Source: Neofusicoccum parvum
Lineage: Eukaryota > Ascomycota > Dothideomycetes > Botryosphaeriales > Botryosphaeriaceae
Assembly (NCBI GenBank): GCA_020912385.1
Contig: CP087216.1
Location: forward strand, 806,001-870,000
DNA length: 64,000 nt
Direction of reading: 5' to 3'
Part shown: piece by piece, positions 9,454-19,200 of the stretch
How positions within the stretch are numbered: the stretch's first letter is position 1
Layout: every line of letters begins with the position of its first letter
Notes under the pieces: generated by a model
Databases searched by the model: none
What the model was told of the DNA's origin: nothing
The model's input: only the letters and a program-made list of their open reading frames with translations
Position numbers and translations under genes: made by a program

Positions 9454-12330
9454 GCATGCTGCAAACGATGGCCATAATACCAAGCTTCCCGGGGTATTGA
9501 GATGTTGGACGCAACCGCAATGGTGACACGCCGCGCCCGATCGGAGGGCTACCTTGCGGTCCTCAGCCTCTCCATGAACGAGAAGCTGTCCGGGTGTAAG
9601 AGAAGACAGCGCCGCATGAAAGGGCCAAGAAAGGATCACCTCATGGCGACCGCAGCAAAATGGAGGAAGTGGACGAATGGGCGGCCGGGGCGGCTAAGAC
9701 GCTGGCGGTTTGCGGGCGCCTGATTGGGGCGCGGGGCGGCGGCAGCCAAGCGCCAAAGTCTTGGCCGGCGGAATCTTAAAACTGCTGGGCCTCCGCACTC
9801 GGGCCTCGCCAACCCCACAGTGCTGCACTCAGTGGTCCCTCGGGCGTCCGCGGGCGTGCCTGGCGTGCCCCCGACCGGCCAGCGCGCGGCTCTCGGCTCG
9901 CCGCTGGGTCCACCTGCTGTGGCGGCTCCCTCACGATGTGACGTGCCCAGCCATGCGGGTAGCGGCAGGCGAGACGCGTGCAGTTTGGTCGATGTGCAGG
10001 CGCCCCGCCGGCGAGTCCCAGAGGAGCCAGGATCTTCCGTGGCGCGACAGATGTGTGCTAACCTGTTGTTTAACTGCACTGCACGACGGCTTGTCGCGTG
10101 CACATCTCTGTCACAGTCTTTGCTTTTAAGAGGCTGCCGTCTTTGCCGTCTTGCGCCTCATCAGGCTCACTCTACGACAGCTCTGCCCCAAGACCGCTCA
10201 TCCTCGCCGTAAAGGGAACTGCAAACCCGGACCGGGGATGCGCTATAACAGGAATAAGCTTAAAACTCTGGCCGGCTGTGGGAACGCCACGCCAGAGCTC
10301 AACCGCCAACCCCGGGCCGGCCTGCCTCTCTTGGTGCAATGTCCTTCTGTCAGGCATCTGAAATAGGTGAGACTCAGACGTCACACCTTTCTGCGTACCT
10401 GTATCAGCCCGGCGAGTTTTAGAAGCAGACGTTCCTGGAAGGCTTGACTGCTGCTTTTGACAGCGCGCCAGTCTCCACTGCCACCACGACTCTCCACAAC
10501 AGCGAAACCCTTGCGTTCTTGTTGTTCTCAAACTGTTCAAAATTAAAGGATGCCATGCTGAAGGATGCTGCCACGTTCTGTGTCCTCAAATGCAGGCAAA
10601 CGACGTCCGACGTTCCAACACAACCGCGCGCGAGGGACGGATGATCGTCCTCGGCGGGTTTCCCATTGTGTTAAACTCGAGAATCAGATTCGATCTCTCG
10701 CTGAGGGGCGATATTTTGAGAAGGCGGCTCAAACGCCTACCGCAGAAAATGGGGTGGCGTTGGCAAAAGCCGCGGACCCGCACTTTCCGGCTTGGCCAGA
10801 GGTGGACCAGGCATCAGAATTCAGCAGCCATCCTTGCTCTCGCTCATGGCTTCCACGACCGCCGCGCAGGCAAATATTCTCCCTCAACGACACACGTTCG
10901 GTCCAGACCGAGGTTTGCTGTGTCGATGCATCACTCGCTATTTTCTTGGAGTCGAACGAGAAATTAAGGTTGTTCCTCTACCTTCTTTCCTTCCTCGCTC
11001 CTGTACCCCGCCCACTGCGGCATCTCATCTGCAGCTCCTTAATCTACTAGTCTCGCGCCGTCCCGAGTTGCGGGAAAGGTGCCCTATTCTCTGATTCTCT
11101 GGATTCTTTGCCGCATTCTTGCACAGCCTCCCTGCGCCGCGTGTCCACCTTTCCCCTCCAACGCAAGCACCATCCCTCTCTGGACGCAGCCACATGGCAT
11201 TCACACAGACACCCAAGCATTGCTTTCGGAAATCTGATACACTGCAACCCATAACACGGACCACCGGCTGCACAACGTGCACTCTCCCGCAGCACTGCGA
11301 CTGAATGACTAACCAACCAGCTCACGTGGCGCCGAGGCAAGAAAACGAGCTGGAATATGCAGACTTTGCGCCCTCACGCTTCACCGGCCAGAAGCACCGC
11401 TAGGCGCCCCGAAAAACACCGAGGCATCCCTTCTCTTGACTCTACTTCGCACTGTCGTTTGGCGTGCACAACAAATAGATGAGCGAGCGCATCTGGCACC
11501 TCCGCCAGTGCAACCGCATCTGACCACCACAGACGCAATGACTCCTGAAGCACTTCCGTCACCACCGTCCTGCAGCGGGGCTAGCTCTTTCCCGACCTTT
11601 CCGTCTGTGCCGCCACCCGCGCTCCTTCTCGACGCGGCCCCTCAGGGGCGAGCGCGACGCTAGAGGCACCGCACTCCGCGCGGCCCCGCTCCGCTCCCGT
11701 CGCCCCAGACTACCTGCGCGCCCCGCGCGGCGTCAAGCCTGCCCGATGATTAAAGGAGCACGTCGTCCTGGCCGGAAGATGCGGTGCCGTGGTGCAGCTG
11801 GTTGCTGCGCCACCGGCTACGACGCGCCCCCGCTCGTGATGGCGGTGGTGGAGTCGGGCCTTTGTTGGGATGGGGAGTGCTGTAGCAAGAAGATGCGTCT
11901 GTGAGGCGTTGAAGCATCTGCCCGGATGAGTTTGCCGTTTTGATTTCTGCGCTTGTCCGTTGGGAACTTGGGATGAGCTCCTCATCAGCCTTATAGTCTA
12001 CTTTGCCTTTCGTGGACAGAAGTGTAGTAAGTGTGTTATATGGTGCCTATCTGCCTGTTGGGTAATCTTTACGTGCAGGCCGCTGCATTATGGTACATCA
12101 AGGCGTGTACTTGGCTCTAATACACAATTGGAAACTTACTAGGCCAAGTTTGAGCTCAAGAGAGTGATACAATAACACTATACAAATGAGATAAAACTAA
12201 ATATTACTTACGTCCACTAATTGATTGACTAGATTGACAAATATTTTATCATGACCTCTTAACCTAATGTATATAAGCCTGTCGGCAAACCTATACCTTC
12301 ACCTAAGGGCAGCCTGCTGCACGCTGAGTG

Positions 12331-12410
12331 CGGTCAGGCGCCTATGGTGCGGTGACGTTGAGTTGGAACGTGTGTCTCTGACCGTTCGAGTCCCGAGGGC
12401 CGAATGCAAC
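12331..12410 (+). other. tRNA-like promoter remnant (possible SINE head)
   Basis: CGTTCGAGTCC at 12383-12393 matches an RNA polymerase III B box at nearly every position, and TGGTGCGGTGA about 40 bp upstream is a loose A box. The arms do not fold into a proper tRNA cloverleaf with a paired acceptor stem. A SINE or decayed tRNA is possible; chance is also possible. Confidence 0.25.
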
Positions 12411-13110
12411 GACCACCTCGCTAAAGGGATCTAGTGGATGGGGGAAAGATTACCGAAAGGGAGAAGCCGAGTTCTTGGAGTGCTAGTTTGTGCAGTGCGG
12501 ACTCGTCCAATCAATTCGAATAAGTTAAATGAGCACGCCATCCAGGACACTGAATGGGTGTTGAAGAGGCGCCGCGGTCTAACTCTGTTACCTGACCAGC
12601 AGCCAAAGGGAATGATCTCAGGCTAGGAGTTTGACACAAAGGGATGATTTCAGTAACAGAGAACTATGTTACTTGCTGATACAGTCAGTGTATCTTGCTA
12701 TTATGTGAAGTCTCAGCCGTGGAAGTGGCAGGAGACATTTTTCTTCCTCTCTACACCGGTCACTTGCACAAAGAGTTTTATGAAGTAAACTTGATGGCAT
12801 TCATACGTAAGAAGACAGCTGAGATTCCGAGGACAACACAACAATGGTTGACCTTCCCGAACTGTTATTTTATATTCGGCTATCATCTAAGGAGCGAATC
12901 ATCCATCCAATGAACTTCTTTTCTACACGCCATCTGCAACGTGATGGAGAATCAGAGTATAGGTATCCTTCGGGCGTCACCAGAATAGGGTCTCAGGAAG
13001 GATCTATTATGGCTTTCATTAGTATGACTCCCGAGATAGAGGCTGGTAGCGGGACTCATGCTGGAAATCCTTACCTTAGATGTGCGCGCATCTCATCAGA
13101 CGAGACGAAC

Positions 13111-13827
13111 TCAGTTCGCAAGAGCGTCACGCTTCACCGTCTTGTGCGGGGGGCTGGCATCCCTCTTGACGGTCTTATGAGGCGGGCTCGCGTCCCTCTT
13201 GACGGTCTTGTGAGGCGGGCTAGCGTCCCTCTTCACCGTCTTGTGGGGAGGGCTGGCATCTCTCTTGATGGTCTTGTGGGGAGGGCTCGCCTCACGCTTC
13301 ACCGTCTTGTGAGGAGGGCTTGCCTCACGCTTGATGGTCTTGTGGGGCGGGCTGGGATCCGCCTCCCTCTTGACGGTCTTGTGAGGAGGGCTAGGATCCG
13401 CCTCCCTCTTGACGGTCTTGTGGGGAGGGCTGGCATCCCTCTTGACAGTCTTGTGAGGAGGACTGGCCTCACGCTTGACAGTCTTGTGAGGGGGACTGGC
13501 CTCACGCTTGGCAGTCTTGTGAGGGGGACTGGCCTCGCGCTTGATGGTCTTATGGGGCGGGCTTGCCTCACGCTTGACGGTCTTGTGAGGAGGGCTCGGG
13601 TCGGCTTCGCGCTTGACGGTCTTGTGAGGCGGGCTGGCTTCGCGCTTGATGGTCTTGTGTGGCGGGCTGCGCTTCTTCCAGGGCGCAAGGTTCTCAGCCT
13701 GGACAGCCACCGGCTCGGGCAGAGCATCCCGGGCGAGAAGGCCAGGCTCGGGGGCAATGGGTGGGATGGCCGCTGCGGATGCGGTGGCGGCCAAGATGGC
13801 GCTGGCGATGATGGCGGTGAACTTCAT
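13111..13827 (-). CDS. Kex2-processed repeat peptide precursor (KEP)
   Basis: A single exon encodes 238 residues. Residues 1-19 (MKFTAIIASAILAATASAA) form a signal peptide. After a pro-region of about 30 residues come 16 repeats ending in PPHKT(V/I/A)KR. Units read EASPPHKTV, DASPPHKTV or EADPSPPHKTV, each closed by Lys-Arg. This layout matches precursors cut by the Golgi protease Kex2, with Kex1 trimming KR and a Ste13-type dipeptidyl peptidase removing EA, DA or EA-DP. The predicted product is SPPHKTV/I; its Ser-Pro-Pro start should block further dipeptidyl cleavage. There is no Tyr in the core and no UstY-type oxidase nearby, unlike ustiloxin-type peptides. It does not look like a Cys/Trp-containing mating pheromone. 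Cleavage is inferred; the role (signal peptide, wall protein or effector) is unknown. Confidence 0.85.
   Translation of the reverse strand: MKFTAIIASAILAATASAAAIPPIAPEPGLLARDALPEPVAVQAENLAPWKKRSPPHKTIKREASPPHKTVKREADPSPPHKTVKREASPPHKTIKREASPPHKTAKREASPPHKTVKREASPPHKTVKRDASPPHKTVKREADPSPPHKTVKREADPSPPHKTIKREASPPHKTVKREASPPHKTIKRDASPPHKTVKRDASPPHKTVKRDASPPHKTVKRDASPPHKTVKRDALAN
13135..13670 (-). repeat. In-frame minisatellite encoding 16 peptide repeats
   Basis: Tandem units of mostly 33 bp, with three 39-bp units carrying an extra Asp-Pro pair, run through the coding sequence. Units vary at Glu/Asp and Val/Ile/Ala codons, so the array is old enough to have diverged. The four most C-terminal complete units share the DASPPHKTV protein sequence. 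Confidence 0.85.
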
Positions 13828-14966
13828 GGCGTTGATGAGGCCTTCAGAGTGGTTTGCAGATGACTGAGAAGTGAAGATGAAGCTGCTTGAGTCCGTTGTT
13901 CGGGGCTATGAGTGCTCTGCGCCTGTTCGTTTTATACTTGTCTGGCTGCACCCTTATCTCGAGCTCCCCGCAAGGACTGGGCCTCAGCTGATGATGTTCT
14001 CACCGATAGCCGCTCTCGCGACGCTCCACACACTGCCGGCTGGCTTGGTTCCATCCCGAATGCTCACCTGCGACACGAGGGAAGGCACGAGAGCGGTTAC
14101 CAAATGCGGTTACTGCGTCATGCAGTGGATGGCGGAGCGCCCGTGCGGATGCAAGCCGAAAACGGCCCCCATCGCGGCTGGATCCGCCACCGGCCTCTCT
14201 CAATCCTCTTCCTGCCTCTTTCGAATCGGCTACCAACTCACACACGTTGGTGTGGATCCTTTGGCGACTCAGTAGGAGCATGTCGGACGATACACTGCGT
14301 GTGCAAATATAGCACACGGGAACACAACCGCGGGCACTCTTGAGCGGCATGCGGCTTCACCGAGAACCGCCACGCTTCTCTCAAGATTGTCTGGCTTGCT
14401 GTAGCAACCAATCACCAAAGCGCTGCCAGTGTAAGCTGACGGGCCAGCGCGCCGTAGAACACGGACTGCGGTTGACAGTCACTTGCTGTGGGCCCCAGAT
14501 GGAGTGGCCCCTGGATGGAGCGGGCGGAGCATTGACCACGGTGTGGGGGCCGAACCAACAACAAGCTGCCAATTATCCCGGTGAAAAGGCTTGTCCAGCT
14601 CAAGCTGACCCACTGTTTCCATTCTGGGTATGACGACGCGGACAAGCCGTTTCGTGGCGTTATACAAGTTGCTTAATCGACAGGGTTGTGCGGACCGAAC
14701 CCATCCGCCGTGGACGTGATTTCGCGGGACAAGCACCTTTGTGGCGCTTTACAGGTCATCCGAAGGATTGCGCTTCACCGGTAGAATGCCGCGCTCACTT
14801 CGACACGACATCGCGTAATGCTGAGTGCGTATTGCACTTTACTCTCGGCCTGTCCGCGATACGAGTTCCTCGAACATCAGCGGAATCGGAAACGCAGCTT
14901 TATATCCGTCGGCTTTGATTCCTGCTCCTGACGAGCCGGTCTTCCTGAGTTTGACGTGCGAAGCAC
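13828..14966. other. Divergent promoter region between repeat-peptide and kinase genes
   Basis: This 1.1-kb spacer is shared by two genes transcribed away from each other. It contains the TATA box at 13930-13936 and a weaker TTTATATC about 65 bp before the kinase start. I see no coding frame that can be supported. Confidence 0.5.
13930..13936 (-). promoter_or_regulatory. TATA box of the repeat-peptide gene
   Basis: TATAAAA on the minus strand lies 103 bp upstream of the start codon at 13827. Together with the signal peptide it supports the start chosen. Confidence 0.55.
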
Positions 14967-15995
14967 ATGGCAATGGCGAAGTCTACGCTCAAGCTACTGC
15001 TTCCCCCAATCTTCATTTCGAGCCAGATAGCTCTCGCGTCCGCCGTCCCATGGCAATGCGCCCCCGGCGCATATAGCCTCCACAACTTCTATCCCAATGT
15101 CACGCACGGCACCCCAGATCCCGAAAAGGCCAACATTGGCGAAGGAAGCAGTGGCCGGGTCTTCGTCGATTTATCGGCTTCCCCCCGCGCAATCAAGCAC
15201 TTCATCCCCGAGTCGTCCGAAAGAGAGCTCGCTCTCCAAGAACAGTCCATCTACCACGAGTACTGGCTCGGACACGCCATGGACCACCCGAACATCGCTC
15301 GGTCACATGAGCTGTGGCATGAGGATGATGAATGGTACATGAGCATGGAACTCATCCCCTTCTCCCTGCTGGATCTGTTGGACTACGACGCCTACAACGA
15401 CGAGCCCTGGTCTTTCCTCTCGATGTCATGCTTGTTTTGGCAGATGCTGAACGCCGTCGCGCACGTCCACTCACTCGGCGTCGCGCACCGAGACCTCAAA
15501 GTGGAGAACTTCATGATCTCCCATGATGGCACGGTCAAGCTTATTGACTTTGGGAGCGCCTCGGTGTTCCGGGATCCCGTAACCGGCCACCATGTCCACC
15601 ACATGGAGAACAGGGTCGGCACTCTCATCACAATGCCGCCCGAGGCTGAGTCTGAGGAGTTTATTGATCTGGAGGCTGCAGATGTATGGGCTTTGGGGGT
15701 GATGTTTGTCAGGCTGTGGCTGGGAGTCTACCCCTGGCAGGAAGCGACGTTGGAAGATGCGGCGTTTGCAGAATATGTGAGAGAGTTGAATGAGGAAACT
15801 GGCGCTTGTGATTCGAGCATGGAAGACGATGACGTGTCCGGCGACACATTGATTTGTTCACTGCCGGACAGCGTGAGACCAGTGGTTGGTGGAATGCTTG
15901 CGCTGGACCCGGAGAAACGCATGGCGATTGATACCATCTTCACAAGTGCTTGGATGCAATTTGTCAGGAATGAAGTAGACGACTTTGGTAGATAG
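14967..15995 (+). CDS. Protein kinase with N-terminal signal peptide (predicted secretory-pathway kinase)
   Basis: A single exon encodes 342 residues. Residues 1-27 form a signal peptide: basic start, hydrophobic core LLLPPIFISSQIALA, and ASA before a likely cut site. The kinase fold follows with every key motif intact: GEGSSGRV at 58-65, Lys77 in AIK, HRDLKVEN at 174-181, DFG at 194-196, an APE-like PPE at 224-226, Asp239 in DVWALG, and Arg318. It therefore should be catalytically active. The HRDLKVEN and DFGSA region resembles fungal Npr/Hal-type Ser/Thr kinases, but those are cytosolic and much longer. An N-glycosylation site (NVT) lies at 44-46. The start at 14967 gives the signal peptide; no in-frame alternative upstream is needed. 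It is divergent from the repeat-peptide gene and convergent with the PKS gene. Substrate is unknown. Confidence 0.8.
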   Translation: MAMAKSTLKLLLPPIFISSQIALASAVPWQCAPGAYSLHNFYPNVTHGTPDPEKANIGEGSSGRVFVDLSASPRAIKHFIPESSERELALQEQSIYHEYWLGHAMDHPNIARSHELWHEDDEWYMSMELIPFSLLDLLDYDAYNDEPWSFLSMSCLFWQMLNAVAHVHSLGVAHRDLKVENFMISHDGTVKLIDFGSASVFRDPVTGHHVHHMENRVGTLITMPPEAESEEFIDLEAADVWALGVMFVRLWLGVYPWQEATLEDAAFAEYVRELNEETGACDSSMEDDDVSGDTLICSLPDSVRPVVGGMLALDPEKRMAIDTIFTSAWMQFVRNEVDDFGR

Positions 15996-16213
15996 CTTAT
16001 CACTGAGGTCTCAGGCTGAAAAAAAAAGTGAGACTCGAATATATTTGTGTCCGGAACAATGCGCCTTTAGCTTCCTATGTGTGAGAATTGAGGAGCACAT
16101 ACGCCATTGTTGCATTTCTTCACGTGCTAATCACGTAGCACTGACGACATTGCTCCTCATATCATCCCTGACATCAGTCAAGCCTGATGAACCTGAAAAC
16201 ACGATGCTGTTCG

Positions 16214-19200
16214 TTACTTCTCAAATATAACCCCGGATTTCTCCAAAATCTGGCTCGACAAGTCGAGCAGACCCTCGACATGGAAGAGATCGGTCATTCT
16301 GAGCCTGGTGCGGAAGTCGGTCGCAACCCAGTTCATCAGCTCCATCATAGTGAGACTATCAAGACCAAGCTCGGCGGTGCTATTCGTGGCGCGTACGTCC
16401 TCGATGGGCACAAGCAGCAGCGCCGCCACCTTCTTGGTCACGGCCTCGAGGACAAGGTTGAGCGCCGCCTGCTTGTCGACGGCTCGGCGCAGCTCCGTGA
16501 ACAGTGAAGTCTCACCGCTGTCACCATTTGTCATGAATTGTTGTTCTTGCGCCTGGTTTTGCCCTGATGAAGATCCTGATCCCCTCAGACTCAGATTTGT
16601 CAGCCGTGCGTCGTCTGTGCTTGGCTGTATCTTTGCGTTGCTGCTGTCGCCGCCGAAGCCGATACCCATGATGCAGTTAGCTCCCACTTTGCCGTTGATT
16701 GCGGTAGTCAAGAGGGCAATCACGTCCGCTGCCGTCACAAACTCGCCCTCCAGGCCTCCGATACGGCGTAGTTGGGTCAGGTCAGCGCGTTCGGCGAGGT
16801 ATCCAGCATCAAGGACAAAACCCAAGGCAAGTGAGGTGGCGGGCAGGCCCTTTTGGACGCGGAATTGAGCAAGCCCGTCGAGATAGGTGTTGGCTGCCGA
16901 GTAGCCGATATGGCCTGGCATCCCGAGCACGCCGGCGGTGGAGGAGAATATGATGAAGAAGTCCAGGTCGGGGGCGTTGGTGAGTGCGCAGTGTAGGTTC
17001 CATGCACCGGTGATCTTGGACTCACTTGCGGATTTGAAGTCCTCGTAGGTGGTATTTTCGAATGGGGCACCCTGCGAGCCGAATCATCAGATAAACGAAC
17101 CTGACCAAACAGTAGGGATCATGTTTGTCACTAACCTTAGTTGAGACCATAGCGGCGTGGATAACACCATGGATTGGTCCGCCACTATTAGCGCACTCAT
17201 GAATTACTGAGTCTACCTGCGACTTGTTGGAGACGTCGCAGGCTTTGACTGCAACACGCGCTCCTGCTTCTTGGACGCGTTGGATCAACTTCTCGACCTC
17301 GTCGTTGACCTTCGTGCCTCGAGATAGTAAGAATATGTTGCGCGCTCCTAGCCCAACCATCCACTCGGTAATGATTCGACCTAAGCCTCCTGTGCCACCA
17401 ACGATGATGTAACAGCCATCAGGATGAAGTACAGGGGTGGCAGGTTTTGACGCCGTAGCCTGTACCGAGATCAGTGATGAAAAACAGAGGAGAAGTGTGC
17501 TTGAGGAAAACAAGAAACCTGAAAGCTGGGGGAACGGTTGAATACCTGGAATGTGTCGCCTTCCTTGTTGATGACTACGTTCTTGGCTGTGACGGTGCCG
17601 GATGACAGGCCACGGAGGGCGCTCGGCAGCTGAGAGAAGGGAATCACGGATAGTGTCGATGAGTCTGGACCGATGCGTTTCGATGCAACAAGCTCCATGA
17701 CACGGGACCATATGTCAGCCATGAGACGTGGCCGGCCTGCAGCAACGGCATCAATGGCAGCGTAGGCAAAAGAGCAGTTGCCGCGGGCGCCGATGGGAGG
17801 CATTGTCAACGTCCCTTTGGTGTCGCCAACCTGCACGAAGCGGCCGAACGGCGCGAGAAACTGCCATGCGGTCTGAACGAATTCGACATCGCCGGGAAGA
17901 GTGTTGACGACCAGGTCGACGTCTTGCGGGGTTTGGTCGTCGCGCGAGGTGAAGACCTCGGCGCCCACAGCGGCGGCGACTTGCACAACGGCCTGCCCAA
18001 GGCTTCCGTGGGCGTGCACGAGCACACGCTCGCCTTGGCGAAGGCGACCCTCTTCGACGGCAGCATAGTAGGCCTGAGTGAAGTCGGCGGGCAGCGCGGC
18101 GGCGACATCCAAGGACATGTCGTCGGGTATCTTGGCGGCGCTGGACGCGCGACACCGCGCAAACGAGCCGAACGCGTCGGCCGACAGACAACACACCCGC
18201 CCGCCGACAGCCAGTCCCTCCACCTCAGCGCCTATGCGTGTCACGGTGCCGCTACACTCGGTGCCCAGCTGGCATCCCGATGCGAGACTCGTCGCCGCTC
18301 TGGCGTCCTTCATCGTGACGCCCGTGGCCGCCACTCGGACCTCGATCTCGCTGTCTTGAAGCTCTCCAAGGTCGTCCGCATCATCCAGGTACAGCGTCTC
18401 GGGCGCACCCGGCCTCGCCATCACTAGCTTTGCGCGTCTTGCAGGATCGACACGCTGCTCAGATGGACCGCAGACTCCGGTGGCGGCGTGGCAGGCGCGC
18501 ATCACCGGCTCGTTGTCGACCAGCCGCGGCACCAACAGCATCCCATCCTCCTCCAGGTATTCCATGTCGGTCCTGCCACCACTGCTGCTGCCAATCCGTG
18601 CCGCCACTTCAGCCACCAGCGAAGCCTGCCCCTCGGCATCCTCTTCGTCGTCCTCATCCGGGTCCAGGTCCAGCGTGGCAACCTTCGTCCCCAGCTCGTA
18701 CCGCAGCGTCCTGGCGAACCCAGCGACAATGCTTCCATCCGGATTAGTCGCCTTCTTTTGCGCCCCCTTTGTTACCCACACTGCTTCGTCTGCTGTCAAC
18801 AACACCCGCTTCAGCTTCTCGAACTCGCTATTATCTGCCCTGGCCAGAAGTGAGCTGTCCAGCTCACATACCACCACCCCGCATCTGTTCTCAGGCTCAG
18901 CCTGTGCCAGAGTACATACTGACACGGCCAATTTCGCTCTGGCCATCTGATCTTTCACCTCGAACGCGAAGTCTTCCGTCCTGGGGTCGTTGTACACGAT
19001 GAGCCAGGGCTGACTGCTGCTTCCGGCTCTTGTGAACGCGTCCGCCAGCTGCCACGTCACCTTGTAGCAGCCACTCGTCGGTTCAGGCCATCTCACTGCC
19101 CCTGAGTTGGCAACGCTCATCTTGAGTCCATCCAACTCGATGCATGACTGCTCTCCTCCGCCGTGCCCCAGGCCAACGATGGTGAAGTCCGCGGGCACAG

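Larger units (their letters stand above)
9330..13110. other. Long non-coding region
   Basis: Apart from the promoter of the alanine-rich gene I can support no gene in this 3.8 kb. Open frames overlap on both strands and lack domains. Bases about 12150-12300 are strikingly AT-rich. A degenerate stretch at about 11875-11940 (GTTGAAGCATCTGCCCGGATGAG) resembles one arm of the MITE-like element, and a tRNA-like box lies at about 12383. The right end should contain the 3' UTR of the repeat-peptide gene. Confidence 0.5.

Noticed and set aside
13111..13827. Ustiloxin/phomopsin-type (dikaritin) RiPP precursor
   Set aside because: The Kex2 repeat layout fits, but the core has no Tyr and no UstY-family (DUF3328) protein is encoded in the window.
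12844..13863. Plus-strand open frame of 339 codons over the repeat-peptide gene
   Set aside because: It is the antisense image of the 33-bp repeats; the minus strand gives a signal peptide, TATA box and regular Lys-Arg sites.
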